Positions 1 to 11,640 of a DNA stretch of 64,000 bases are shown piece by piece. Source of the stretch: Atopsyche davidsoni (lineage: Eukaryota; Arthropoda; Insecta; Trichoptera; Hydrobiosidae); assembly GCA_022113835.1 (NCBI GenBank), contig JAILWY010000006.1:9114001-9178000 (forward strand). Direction: 5' to 3'. The notes beneath the pieces are model-generated. The model was not told the origin of the DNA. It worked only from the letters and a program-made list of their open reading frames with translations, and made no database searches. The position numbers and the translations under genes are program-made. How positions within the stretch are numbered: the stretch's first letter is position 1; every line of letters begins with the position of its first letter.

Positions 1-65
1 GCCTTCGCCAGATTTCAAAACGCAACGAATCCGAATAGCCAAGTGGCTAGGAGGCTGTTCAATAA

Positions 66-219
66 CACGTTGACTGCCAAGCGGATTTTCGTAAAATATC
101 CAAAAAATGTTTTCACGTTTTTAGGTTAAATTTAATATAATGGGCCGAATACAATTATTTCATTTGTTTTGAGATGTATGTCGTGTCGGCCACCGGTGGC
201 TGACACAACAGTCAACGTG
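66..219. mobile_element. piggyBac-type MITE, copy 1
   Basis: Non-coding 154-bp element with inverted ends CACGTTGACTG and CAGTCAACGTG. The right end is followed by TTAA (220-223); the left has ATAA (62-65), a one-base decay of the TTAA target expected for piggyBac superfamily insertions. Near the right end is the near-palindrome GTCGGCCACCGGTGGC. The inner sequence (gcggattttcg, aaaatgttttcacg) is shared in reverse orientation with the copy at 29469-29695. Superfamily call rests on the TTAA target and ends, not on a transposase. Confidence 0.65.
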
Positions 220-261
220 TTAAAATTGAGATTTTCAGTCCGAGTAGCGAAACTTTATTAC

Positions 262-640
262 TTAATGCTAGAACATCTTGTCTTCATCTCCATCAAGTTT
301 AGCGACCATTTCACTCAGCATATACTCATACTGTTCCAGTGTGCAAGGTTACTTGTACACCGCAGTTTTATATTGGAATGAAAAACCTGCGAATTACTGC
401 TCCCCAATAGCATTATTATATCACCATTTATATACAATGCTTTTGCGTTTGATCTGATACTCCTTCTGCAGCAAGCTACAGAAACAATATCAGGAGGATC
501 CCCTTTATTTACATGCAGGACAGCAGCAATACGCAGACTTTTTTTCCAATATAAAACTGCGGTGTAGAAGGACCCGAGGATCTACTTCACTATTTTCACT
601 GGCTCGCTGAAATGGTCGCCAACCTCCTCTGAGTTGATAC
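262..640. repeat. Dispersed repeat arranged as an inverted pair
   Basis: The block around 285-440 (gcgaccatttcactcagcatatactcat, then an accgcagttttatattgg segment) recurs in inverse orientation at about 520-635. Both match the unit of the tandem array at 33.4-34.4 kb (shared gcgaccatttcactgagcat and tgctgcccaatagcat). It is therefore a remote, inverted pair of monomers of that family. No coding capacity seen. Confidence 0.6.
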
Positions 641-779
641 ACATGATGAAAAAGATTACATACATCCCTAATCGCTATCCCCCTGAAAAATTTCATTGCC
701 TACTATTGAGCCACACTATTGGAAATAAAAAAAAATTGTTTTTTTTTTTTTCGACGAGACTCGGCCATGACAATTCTGC

Positions 780-1010
780 ATCACATGAATGAGCCGGTCG
801 GTGTGCGAGAGATCACTCCGCCAGGTGATCTGCTCGGGCAGGTGCGTGCTCCCCGGGCCCTCCCCCGCACGCAGCGTGGCGTGCCGCAAGCCGCGTCATC
901 CTCGGCGCGCCCCCTCCCGCCCCTCCCGCCCCCGCCGCCACTGGCGTAAGGCACGCACGGCGACCCGCGCGGACTGCACGCCAAGGGCAGCGCCGCTGAT
1001 GCACTTGTAA
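780..1010. promoter_or_regulatory. CpG-rich island, candidate regulatory element
   Basis: A GC-rich block in AT-rich surroundings, with many CpG and a pyrimidine-rich stretch (ccctcccgcccctcccgccc). Adjacent GCGTGGCGTG contains two copies of the GCGTG core bound by AhR/Spineless-type bHLH-PAS dimers; such a short core is expected by chance in a block like this. Overlapping open frames on both strands are compositional. I do not recognise a protein. Confidence 0.35.
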
Positions 1011-1139
1011 CCCACTTGCTACGACACTCCAAGACACCCAAACGCAGATAATCTGAATACAAAAGACCAGCCGATATAATCTGCATTTCACCCGTGCAGG
1101 CTTACTGTAATATTCAAGTAGTCGATTCACGTATGAAAC

Positions 1140-1640
1140 GACTAAAAAAATCTATCTATTTGGGAAAAATATTAATAAGCTCCACACTTGCATACGACAA
1201 GCCAAATTCCTGCTCGGTTGAAACGTCGCCATGGTAAAAATAATATTGCATGTTAGATTTCTTGATTAGGTTGATTTATGTTAAATTTAAAAAAAAGTAT
1301 ATAATCAAAAAATATTCTACCAAAGTTCTACAAATTGTGACTAAAAGAAATGACAGTGAAAAATATTTAACTCAATGATCAACGCTAAAAAATATAATAA
1401 AATTTTTAAATACATTTATTCATATTTATTTATTCAAAAGTCGACTTATCTACGATAAATATGATATCAAACAGTATTTTGATTAAAATCAGATTTTTTT
1501 CAGCAAATGCTGAAAATATCACAAATTTAGCTCTCTGAATTTTTTTTTTTTATGAATTAAATTTTCATTCGAAAGACACATTGTACTTAGTGCTCTAACC
1601 ACTGACCCAAAAATTCATCCAAACATATGCAGAAATAAAA
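1140..1640. other. AT-rich stretch, nothing recognised
   Basis: Long A and T runs, no persuasive reading frame, no terminal repeats seen. Confidence 0.6.
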
Positions 1641-2610
1641 TAAAACGATGAATGAACGGCAGCCATTCACGTAGTTCGCCAGCGTGATTCCAGCTTATTG
1701 CTTGTGTTTATTACACAGATCTGTGCGTGTGATTTATAAATTTAAACGGATCTAATAGAGATGAGAATTTGTAAATCTAACCGCATTTTTTACTGTCGAT
1801 CCCAGTATAATATAAAGTCAATTCATTCATTCGTGAAAAGGAGTTTCAAAGGGAGCGCACTTTTTGCTATTTCCCAGTGTGCCTCCCTTCCCTTATATTC
1901 ATCTCTGACATTCGTCCTTATCCATCTATGGAGACAGCGTCTCCGTGATGCGCTGAAAAGCATAAAAAACGGTGTCTCGTTATGTTCTTCAGCTCTCCTG
2001 TGACTACGTAACCGCACTGCCTTACAAGCTTAAAAAGATGAACACGTACACAAACAAATGTATTGAGATTGTGCAGGGGTTGATGAATGAACCATTCACG
2101 AAGCACTCGCCGGCGTGATTCCGGCAATAAACACAGATCTGTTGGTATGATTTACAAATTTAAACAGATCTAATAAAGATTAGAATTATGCAGTGCATTG
2201 CTGTGGACTTTAATTTTTATAAATAAATACAAAGTCAATTCATTTATCTGTGAAGGGGAGTTTCAAAGCGAGCGCACTTTTCGCTATTTACCAGTGTGCC
2301 TCTTTTCCCTTCTATTCATCTCTGACATTTGTCTTTATCCATCTATGGAGACAACGTCTCCGTGATGCGCTGAAAATCATAAACACGGTGTCTTGTTGTG
2401 CTCTTTAGCTCTTCAGAGACTACGTAACCGCACTGGGTTACAAGCATAAAAAGATGAACACGTAAACAAACAAATGTATTGAGATTGGGCAGGGGTTGAT
2501 GAATGAACCATTCACGAAGCACTCGCCGGCGTGATTCCGGCAATAAACACAGATCTGTTCGTGTGATTTACAGATTTAAACAGTTATAATGAAGACGAGC
2601 ATTCGCATGT
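1640..2610. repeat. 416-bp tandem repeat, about 2.3 copies
   Basis: Two nearly full units are offset by exactly 416 bp: gtcaattcatt at 1817 and 2233, and the gagac-gcgtctccgtgatgcgctgaaaa block at 1930 and 2346. A third, partial and more diverged copy lies at 1649-1790. The unit ends with a piece containing cgccggcgtgattccggcaa and acagatct. The open frames on the minus strand repeat with the unit and are by-products. Looks like a short satellite-type array. Confidence 0.85.
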
Positions 2611-2619
2611 CACGGAGTC

Positions 2620-2900
2620 GATCCTCCCGAAACAAGTGGCGTATTCAACAAGTCCTATCAGGCCGCGCTGTCATATTCGTGCGGGCCCGCGCGTGTTCGC
2701 GTGCGGCCTCGCTCGGACCGGCCGGAACTAACCTGCCTCTAGACGAGAATCATGTCTCGATTACGTGATGAACGGTAAACAATATGTGCCAAGCGGTTTC
2801 ATGTCAAGTGTTATACTTGCTCCGAATTACGTGAACGGGCGCCTGCCTGAAACGCCCGTTAACACCTCGCCGTTGGGTACGATTTTTGTAGCCAGATTGG
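2620..2900. promoter_or_regulatory. CpG-rich island, candidate regulatory element
   Basis: GC-rich core around 2660-2740 (gcgggcccgcgcgtgttcgcgtgcgg) directly after the tandem array. It contains two GCGTG cores. No exon with good splice sites and a recognisable product found. Confidence 0.3.
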
Positions 2901-3129
2901 GGAACTTAAATTTTTTTTCTGTGCTTGACCATCGTTGGCTTGATTATCGAATTGTATGCAAATGTATCGCGTTGAGTATTATTTATTTTTTATTTTATAA
3001 TCTTCAGTATTATATTCGCACAGTTTCGTCATCTATTGTGCATATTTTATTGCGTAAAGATGTCGGGAAGTTTTGAAAATATTTTTGTCTTGCAGGGAAT
3101 GATGAGATATCGATACAAGAGAAAGTTCA

Positions 3130-3370
3130 TCGTGCGATAGCCGCGGAGGCGTAGGTTTCATTTTGTTTGTGAATCGAGCATCCTAATCCTGTATACGTAA
3201 AGTATCCTTGAATTATCGGGGAGGTCCGGCTGAGAACACGTGGTCACGTGACTGGTGCTTGTTTGCCCGACAGCGGCACGCACGCGCGCCCTGACCCACT
3301 GCGTGCCCGGCCAGTCAGCTGTTCGCCGGCCGCTAGACATGAAGAAGCAGACCTCCCCGAGAGTGCGTCT
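3130..3370. promoter_or_regulatory. CpG-rich island with a palindromic E-box
   Basis: GC-rich block that contains the 10-bp palindrome GTCACGTGAC at 3243-3252 (a CACGTG E-box) and a second CACGTG-like site just before it (acacgtgg). Candidate enhancer by composition and motif only. Confidence 0.35.
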
Positions 3371-3488
3371 GAAATCAGACTCGCACTGGAAACCACACTT
3401 TCAACCCTATCACATCAATAGAACAATTGTAAAAAGATCAACAGTATATATGTATGTAATCTGTTCGTACATAAAACTATGAGAAAAT

Positions 3489-3779
3489 CGATAATGATTA
3501 AGTACATTTTTTCAAATATTAAAAATTGATTAAAGAAACTCTCAGAAAAATATCATCGTGATTTGTGTGGGATTTGAACCCACATCCTCAAGCTTACGTG
3601 GCCGGTGCATTACCAATTATGCCTACGAATCACTAGTACTAGGCAAGAATTTTTAACAATCATATCCTATAAATGAAACAACATTCTTATTATGCCAAAT
3701 AAATATTGTGTGACTAATTTTAAAGAGTTTCTTTAATCAATTTTCAATATTTGAAAAAATGTACTTAATAATTATCAAT
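3489..3779. mobile_element. Fold-back element with internal tRNA-like sequence, copy 1
   Basis: Inverted terminal repeats of about 55 bp: gataatgattaagtacat... on the left and the matching ...atgtacttaataattatc on the right, followed inwards by aaagaaactct/agagtttcttt. Between them on the minus strand is a 76-nt tRNA-like sequence (3558-3633). Related to the larger element at 54888-55438. It looks like a non-autonomous element that has captured a tRNA-derived SINE head. Confidence 0.75.
3558..3633 (-). ncRNA. tRNA-like sequence (SINE head or tRNA pseudogene)
   Basis: 76 nt, the length of a canonical tRNA. Ends GTGATT/AATCAC can pair as an acceptor stem; a box A-like stretch (ggcataattgg) and a perfect T-arm GTGGG-TTCAAAT-CCCAC (box B) are present. 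The anticodon stem has a mismatch and the acceptor 3' side is offset by two bases, so it is probably not a functional tRNA. The loop CACGTAA would give anticodon CGT if folded conventionally. Confidence 0.6.
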
Positions 3780-3899
3780 AATAATTTTTTTTTTGACCTC
3801 TTTACAATATACATAGAAAATAAACACAATCGGGTGGTTTTCAAATTCAAACGCTCAATTGTTGCAGATTAAGGTAATATGCTGAAGTCTGCGATGTTC

Positions 3900-3972
3900 A
3901 ATCAATCAATCAAACCTGTATAGGCAAAATCGTACTTCCTGTGAGACGGTCTTCACAAAAATCAATAATATA
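3900..3972. repeat. Block shared with 55434-55503
   Basis: The segment caatcaaacctgtataggca ... cctgtgagacggtcttcac recurs with few differences right after the fold-back element at 55438. Here it lies 120 bp beyond the related fold-back. Probably part of a larger parent repeat. Confidence 0.7.
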
Positions 3973-4189
3973 TGAGAAAATCGTTTAAATTTTCTACCAA
4001 TCCCTGAAAGATCGTTTGATTGATTATTATTTTCAAATTTTTCACTTCCTTTCAATCAAAATGACTCACCCATCACGTACAATGCTTTAAAAGTCTAAGG
4101 TCAATAACTGTACCGCCGTGCAATTAATACCACACTACCGCAAAATGCATACAACAATACACAAGCGCAATGAAAACAAAAGAACATCC

Positions 4190-4510
4190 GCATCTTTGTA
4201 AACCCGAGAGGCCTTCATCCATCAGTGCATCGACAGTCTCTCGACGGCGATCGCCCAATCTAAATAAGATCTGGCATGCGAGACATCGCGGTTAGGGAGA
4301 TCATTTAACTCCGAACACCTCCGCCGGCGCAATTATGAGCGTCTAATATTCCCAGACGACAGCGGCGGGTGCAGGCTGCTCTTTGATTTGCATGCATAAT
4401 CGTTGCATGCGCGATGAGAGATGCACTTCTGATACTGGCGACTGCAAATTATGTCCAAATCCGATTGCGCCGCGCGGGGAGCCAGCCGGCGATAATTGCT
4501 CGAAAACATG
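4190..4510. promoter_or_regulatory. CpG-rich island with POU octamer, candidate enhancer
   Basis: Mixed block with many CpG and well-formed homeodomain-type sites. At 4387 is ATTTGCAT (POU octamer) followed by gcataatcg; it also has gcaattatgagc and gcaaattatg. No coding signature. The combination of sharp composition change and clustered sites resembles insect developmental enhancers; this is inference. Confidence 0.4.
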
Positions 4511-4519
4511 GTATTTAAT

Positions 4520-5800
4520 GTATTCCTACACACACCTTTGGAAATTTGATATTATCTCTGAAAATATGATAACGCTAACATGTTTAAAGTCAACATTATA
4601 TTCTTCACGGTGGATAATTTTTAAATATGAATTAATTAACTCCACATTAGAATGTGTTTCCTATTAATTTTGATCTGAGATAAACACTGTACATATCTTC
4701 ATATTGAACTTTTTTATATGTATATATTCAAACAATGTATCACTTGCCAGTAAAAACTAAAGAACTTTTCAATATAACATCAATGAATAATTATTTGATG
4801 TTCTTCAACATACTTATCGAGACATGAATATTTTAAAAATATGAATTAATTGTATCCATTAACTTAAACTTGAAATAAACATTAAACGTATCTTCATATT
4901 CAATCTTATGTATAGGTTAATAAAAGATAGCTTCGAAATCTATGGTAACATAATGTTTGTAAGATCTATTTAAATTTTTCATATCTGTAAATAATTATAC
5001 AATATATTTCTACATATTTATGGGGACAATACAAAATGTTTTTTTTATTATAAATAATGATGTTCATCAATGTAAATAAAATATTATTTATTTGATAAAT
5101 CGTACTCAAACATAATTTATGAGTTTAATAGTCTGTTACTGCTTTGCGAGATCTATGAAAAAATCACAAACCATCAATTAAAACATCATAATTTGGTACT
5201 AGATCATTTCTGAAAGTCCATTTTTCTATTTGAGATGCTCTCTCGGAGCATTTTAATGTTGATGAGTTTGATAATATATATATTACTACTTATGCGAAAT
5301 CAGTGATATTTTTTTGTTCATCTGCCGCACATTACTGGATTGTCATAATTGTTAATAAGTGTTGATTATTATAAATTCTTTGTATTATTCAAGAATCAAA
5401 AAAATAATTATTCAATGCTTTGTGTGCCATTCGCAGATTATATTCAATGACAAACGATTATTTCATAATACTCTGAGATACACCGTATTGAATAAAATGT
5501 AAAAATACTATAATAACACTTACAAAGCTGTAAGTAATAGTAAATAACACCATTCGAACATAACGATCATCTAATCTCAACACCAACAGGAAAATCTGCA
5601 TCATGTTTTCTGTTTTCCGACGTTTCGGTCAGGGTGCTGAGAAAATTCATAAACCTGGTTTTAAGACTACAGAACAACTCGAGTTAAAACTCGCAGTACA
5701 ATAGTAAGCATTTCATAAAAATTATTTGAATTACTTATAGCACGTAATTTCAATGTGAATTGTTCATATAATTAGCGACACGGATTTCGACACTAATTGT
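4520..5800. other. AT-rich intronic stretch
   Basis: No reading frame, terminal repeat or RNA gene recognised. A gacgtttcggtcagggtgctgag segment near 5617 resembles pieces of common insect retroelements, but is too short to call. Confidence 0.55.
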
Positions 5801-5809
5801 TACACCCGA

Positions 5810-5945
5810 GATTTATTCTCATGAGCCGGCAGGTAACGAGCCGAACTACAAATTGCCTCTTCCCAATTATCAAGAACGCATTCTTCACTAAAATATATTG
5901 CGGGCACGTCTGTCGGCGCCGCCCGCCTGTTAATTACTTCAGCAG
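5810..5945. promoter_or_regulatory. Small GC-rich island
   Basis: Compact block with atgagccggcaggtaacgagcc and gtctgtcggcgccgcccgcc set between AT-rich DNA. Candidate conserved non-coding element. Confidence 0.25.
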
Positions 5946-6834
5946 TTTTGTTTGAAATTAAATTTTACGCTATCAAATTAACGTGTGAAATCAGATTTCA
6001 AGATAAATTAACACAATCAAGATTATACGCAATATATGAAACAAAAATATGCTAGATTGGATATACTTTGTGTTTACATTAAACGATATGTTTATTTTAC
6101 ACTTGCGTATAAATCAATCTCTTCATGACTGAGAAATTATAGTACCACTGTGTAGTATGCTTTTTTTCAGTTTTCAGGCTTTTAACGAGTCTAATAAAAG
6201 TCTGAGAATCAAAGTCGATCAAATAGTCGTTTTAAAATCGAATGCAATTTATATGGGATGATTATTTAGGTAGTCTGAAGAATATGTAGTATTTTGATTG
6301 GCGTATAAGTTATTGCGTGGTCACTTATTAAGGCAGCATTAAGGGTAATTGCTTACTTTTGCACGCATTATGATTGTAATTTTATACAATTATATAAATG
6401 TGATAATTTGAACGTCGCTTAATTAACTACGCCACTGAAGGCATTTACAATAATCTATTATGAAATTTAAATTCGCGAGAAACTGTTTTTTTTTAGGTTC
6501 AACTCGTATTTTATATATAATTTTAACACCGCCTTGCATTTTTGCTGAATTTTTACTTTATGGTGTGCATTTGAAATCAAAACCTTAAAAATTAGTATGC
6601 TTTTGATGTTATCATCTTTGCTTTACGGTCGCAAAATTTTTAAAATAGTATTGATTTTAGAAAAATTATTTCCGAGTGGATTTTGTACTATCAAATAAGC
6701 GGTAAGAAGTTTTTAAATAAATATTTATGGACACAGTTAGTTGATCGTTGGTTTATCCTGTGTCATTATCTCGGGAAATTATTATGTAAATACGGACAGG
6801 TTATAACAAAGTGCATCGAATTAAATGCATTTTA
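5946..6834. other. AT-rich intronic stretch
   Basis: Nothing recognised beyond A/T runs. Confidence 0.55.
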
Positions 6835-7090
6835 ATTCAGAGCTGCAGAAGGTGCAGTGCCTCCGGAGGTTGGATGCATTTAGCGGAAAACAGAGCGCAA
6901 TAAATACAGAAAAGTGCATTTATTTCGCTTAGAAACTGCAACCCATTAAACTGCAAATCATCTTCAAGAAATCGAGAGATAAATGTACTTTAGCGATGTC
7001 TAGCGCGATTGGAAGTACTTTTCTACACACCCGGTAGCGCACTTCAGTACTGCCTTCGAGTGATTTTCAGGTGATATAATTAATTACCTT
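6835..7090. promoter_or_regulatory. Moderate-GC block, candidate non-coding element
   Basis: Less AT-rich than the surroundings; contains tgcctccggaggttgg and repeated tgcatttag/gtgcatttat motifs. No exon signature. Confidence 0.2.
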
Positions 7091-7970
7091 TCATCAAAAC
7101 TTATGATTATGTATAACTAACGGAAGCATGCATTATAAAATATTTCTAGTTTCGTGCCATCACCTGTTTTTTTTTTTTATAGACTGGTTTAAACGGTTTA
7201 TATAATGATCGTTTTTTTATAATAACTTTTTAAACACTTGCTTAAAATTTTCTTTGAATTTTTTATAAAAATAACATTTAAATTATGCATATGGTAAATA
7301 TTATTTTGAATATTCGTTTATTAAAAGAACTTACGACTGATAAGTTTTGTCAAGATACAACTTATGATTCCAAGCGATGCAAATAATGAATATTCATTCA
7401 TTTATTAAACAATCATAACAATTACAATAAACATTATTCATTTTATATAAAAAAAACATATACCCAATATTTATGTGCAATGAAAAATACCTACCTATTG
7501 TATTCAAAAAAATAATTCATGTTATTAATCGTTACAGCTGAATAGAAATATTATCTAACTGTATTTTTATGTCATACTTAAATTTAAATTTTATAATATT
7601 ATAAAAATAGTATTATTACTTCGATGCGGGAATATAAATGATCTTATGCCAGCGTCAACGCCAAATAATGGAATGCTACCAAAAAAATAACAATTTCAGT
7701 AGGTGAAAGAAAAAATCATCATTTTAATATGGTAAACTGAAATTTACACACACAGTGTTTCCTGTATCTTTACTAAGAAAAATAAACTCTTGATTAGTTT
7801 CTTTTTTAAAATAACCTATTTTCAAAAAAAGGTTTTGCATACTTTCATTAATATTTTGAATATTTTTCATCGGTTTTATATTTTAAGTCCAACTAATAAA
7901 GTGTCAAGCAACATGAATAATACATTAACAAAGTCATAAAAACTATTTCATTAAATCACAACATCAAGAG
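7091..7970. other. AT-rich intronic stretch
   Basis: Nothing recognised. Confidence 0.55.
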
Positions 7971-7974
7971 CGGG

Positions 7975-8400
7975 GGGGCGCCCAGCCATTATATACAGCA
8001 TTATGTTACAACCAGTAATCCTGCGATATTTTTAAAGGCATAAACGATACTTAATTCCACCCCCGAAACGGTATCCTACCCGTAAATATGCCCTAAGATT
8101 TGTGGTCTTTCTCCTGAAACGGCTCAGAGCCTAATCGACCAGGCCTCGTCCATAAATATAAGTCTTTACGATTGGCCCGCGGAACCTGCCGCAGGAACGT
8201 AACTTAGCGCTAACAGTCGATACTAAAAGGCTGTATTTCCCGCACACAGGAAGTGCTCCTGGGGCCTGGACTACTTCCGGTGAGCCTTAAGGGAGCTGCA
8301 CTGTAAGCTTTAGGTACTAGACGTACAGGATATATGACTACGACCCCTCAGTGAGTTGCTCTGCCGGGTTAGGGTGCAATTTCACTTGCTAGAAAATTCT
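7975..8400. other. Unidentified block of distinct composition
   Basis: About 425 bp of balanced composition with sharp borders: it opens with gcgggggggcgcccagcc and ends at ttagggtgcaatttc. Stops occur in all frames, so it is not an intact coding piece. It may be a retroposon fragment or a conserved non-coding element. No terminal repeats or target duplications were found. Confidence 0.3.
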
Positions 8401-8999
8401 GCTTTAGTAAAAGCAATTTTTTCAATTCACAATACTAAATACAGGATGCGTGCATTTAAAGTTTAAATTGATTGTAAAATCCCGAATAATTAAATACGAA
8501 TAACTTTACGATTATTTATTAAGAAAAAGCTCTTGTACTCCAAGAATATTACAACTTGAATGTGTATAAAACATGTTTAATAATTAGTTTGCGTTTCTTG
8601 AAATGATAATAATGTAAAACTAGTGCGTATATAAATAACATTTTGAAAAAGTATTGTTGCATCACGATCCATTTCAATATGTTTTAGAGATTTCTCACTT
8701 GTATATTTTTGTCCTCACTCTATATAGTTCTGTCAAGTCTAAGCTTAGTACATTGGGTTGTATACGAAGGCTTACGTATATAATATAAAGCTTTTCTCGT
8801 GTATACTACTTGAACATTCAATCCCTTTGAGATTACAGCGAAAAGAAAACCACATCTATAAATTTTGATACGTTATCGACTTTTTACGTGTAGAAGTTTA
8901 TTTGCTGCCTAGAATTGATGTATTGATAAAAATATCCACGAAAAGGTAAAAATAATTTCCGAATTTTAACAATGATTTAAGTTTTTTTTATTTAATAAT
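8401..8999. other. AT-rich intronic stretch
   Basis: Nothing recognised. Confidence 0.55.
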
Positions 9000-9305
9000 A
9001 AATATGTGTGTACAGCATTCGAGTACATATATTTCAGCCGGAAGTTCAGACCACCTCGGTGTACATTTCGCATCGTAGTACATGCTACTGCTAATCACCG
9101 ATGCTATCGCTGGCATGTTCCCCAGTGTTTGAACACAAGCATTACTCACATTGATGCGACCCTCCGGCCCGATCCTCCCCAAAGACAGGCGATTCCTCCC
9201 CCAACAATGCAACGGCCTCTTGCGAGCTCTGAAGGCTCAGTGCTAATATCTCTCCACGGCAGACTGGTTTATTTTATAATACATTGCATCGAAGAGCCTT
9301 TCTGA
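9000..9305. promoter_or_regulatory. Moderate-GC block, candidate non-coding element
   Basis: Open on both strands for 70-99 codons but without recognisable motifs. Composition differs from the AT-rich flanks (ctccggcccgatcctcccc). Treated as a candidate regulatory block; a lineage-specific small protein cannot be excluded. Confidence 0.2.
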
Positions 9306-9504
9306 ACATGCATTCTTAAAACCAGTCTCAAGCAAAAGACAGACTTGGATTATTGGAGTAACAGCTTTTTTTGACATAAAACATTTAAACATATCTTATA
9401 CAGCGTTGAGAAGAAGATTTTATTTATACAACACAATGCTTTGATAAGCACAACGACTGTATTGTATTATAAATCTAAATAATAAAACACTTCTTCATCT
9501 AAGG

Positions 9505-9870
9505 CAGTGGCTCTCAAACTCTTTTGGCCCAAGGACCTCCTTTCGTTTCGGATCCTGGGTGAAAAACTACATAAATTCATATTATAGACTAGTTGGTGCA
9601 AGTATCGACTCTATTGCGTTCCTGTATTAACTTACCTGACTCACCGCGATGCCAGTTATTACTTATATTTTATGCACCTGTCTATATTTATATTTTACTT
9701 AGGACGTAAAAATCGCTAATAATGTATTCATTGTTATTTATTTTAACTTCCATATTAATAAACCTTGCGCGGACCCCCTGACGTTGTTCAGGGGCCCCCA
9801 AATCAATTTTAATTTTCTAAGGATCCCAGGGACCCCCTGGGGTCCGTAGGGACCACATTGAGAAGCACTG
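9505..9870. mobile_element. hAT-type MITE, copy 1
   Basis: 366-bp non-coding element with ends CAGTGGCTCTCAAA and TTGAGAAGCACTG, flanked by a perfect 8-bp target duplication ATCTAAGG (9497-9504 and 9871-9878). CAGTG ends and an 8-bp TSD are hallmarks of hAT elements. Its interior (gggtccctga-like and ttaacttccatattaat blocks) matches the inverted copy at 12257-12713. Confidence 0.9.
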
Positions 9871-10189
9871 ATCTAAGGTATACTTTAATACTTTTGGTTT
9901 GATTTTTATGACTAAGCGGAATGAATAACTTGTATTAATAGAATATGTCTAAAGTAATTTCTGGGCATACTCTAAAAAGTCGCATTCCACTGTTATATGA
10001 ATCCACAAATGATAATTATATATATAGTTGGAGGTGGCTTTAATCAGTTACAATCAATGCCTTTGACAATGTCTTACGTTATGGAATAACCAAAGCAATC
10101 GAATAAAGCATTAGTAACTTAGTACACTCATATTATTACCACTCGCATAAGTGTGCAACATAATGAAATGGGCAGTTTAATCCGAAACT

Positions 10190-10310
10190 GGTTTGCGATT
10201 CGCGGTCGAGAGCTCCCGGCGCCGCACCTGTCGGGCCCTGTCAAGCAAACTTCTGAAAACTGGTCTCCTCGGGCTAATTAAAACCCCCCGTCAGACCATG
10301 CAGGTATGAT
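10190..10310. promoter_or_regulatory. Small GC-rich island
   Basis: gcggtcgagagctcccggcgcc... followed by cctcgggctaattaaaaccccc. Has a TAATTA homeodomain-type core. Candidate only. Confidence 0.2.
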
Positions 10311-10485
10311 ATATCTTAATTTTAGCAGCCCTAATTTCATGTATTTGACAATATTAAAAAAATTAAATGGTAGCATAAGAACTCATACTGCTGCGAAAGC
10401 AGCGGAATCGACAAAGACAATCTTAGTAATTACGATTCAACTTATGCGTAAGTTTTATGGCTTGTTCTACTGCATTTAATATTTT

Positions 10486-10560
10486 AAAGCTGCCCACACA
10501 CGCTGACACTGCAAACAACCGATTTTCAATAGTGAAATAGCGTCCTTTTATTAAAAAATA
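10486..10560. repeat. Single end of the CTACACACGCTGCGACAC MITE family
   Basis: aaagctgcccacacacgctg followed by caaacaaccg and the subterminal atagcgtcc motif seen in other copies. The partner end was not found; relic. Confidence 0.5.
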
Positions 10561-11554
10561 TATATATATACTGCATGTACTAGGAGTGAAAGTAATATGT
10601 TTGCATATCTGCGATTGCTTAATTTTTTTTTTTACTTTTATTTTTATCTATTTTAAATTTGATTTATAAAGAAACGTTTATAATTTTTTTAACAACTTAA
10701 TTTTTTATGATTTTATGATATGATTACTGTATTTTTGAGGCGGCTTAGAAGAGAATCACAAAAACCGAAAATTATAGATATTTCCTCGACGTTTTCAGAA
10801 AAATTCTTGGACTTTCCTTGGAAGCCGTCAAGTAAATTATCATCAATCTCTGTGTTGACTCAGGATGATGAATTACAGGGTGGTTCGGACGAGAAAGCTC
10901 CGATAAGCTTCCATTGCGTAAGCTGCCCGCCTCCCACCACCCTCCACCCCCGATACGAAAAACCCATTAATTATATGGCATTAATGATCACGCCGATTTT
11001 GCTTGTATAACGAATTATGAAAATTATATTAAAGAACCATATTTCGTTTACGTTGTAATCTGTCAAAATTAAAACCTCACCCCAAAGACGTGATGTTTTA
11101 TTTTAAAGTTTTATGTCATACGTTAAAACATTTTTTAACTCGAGTTAACAGTGATTACAAAACGTACATCAAAATAAAAATAATAATGCTTTATACAAAA
11201 TAAGTTTAGTGTGAAAGCATAATGGAGTTCGTAAAAAAAACTTTGACTGTAGCCAAATCAATAGATCTATTTATTTAAAAACTATAAATATGTATTCAAT
11301 TATCAAAATATACTTATTTTTAAGAACAACGTTATATGTTTTTTAGAAAGTGTGAGTTTGAATTTCATATTAAAATAGAAAATAGTTTAATAAAATATTG
11401 CTATAATATTTAATACTGTGTTAAAATGAATTCATTAGACCGTTCATAACCCTCCCGAGCTTTTTTGGTTCTGAATCTAGCACAGTATTAATATAACACA
11501 GAATGGCCGTAAAAAAATCGTTAGAAACATTTGTTTAAAATAAGGGTAATAAAC

Positions 11555-11640
11555 CCAGACCATATGGCGCTGTGGTCAGATACTTACCTGGCCTGCTACA
11601 ACGAAGGGTGTTTTAGTCCAATTAAGGGAACTTTGCAAAT
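11555..11640 (+). ncRNA. tRNA-derived SINE-like fragment
   Basis: Contains atggcgctgtggtcagatac, a box A-like segment of a tRNA-derived head, then a degenerate box B (gggtgttttagtcc). No poly(A) tail or TSD recognised. Weak call. Confidence 0.35.

Noticed and set aside
800..3320. GCGTG cores as Spineless/AhR autoregulatory sites
   Set aside because: A five-base core is expected by chance in GC-rich islands; no extended site with flanking match.
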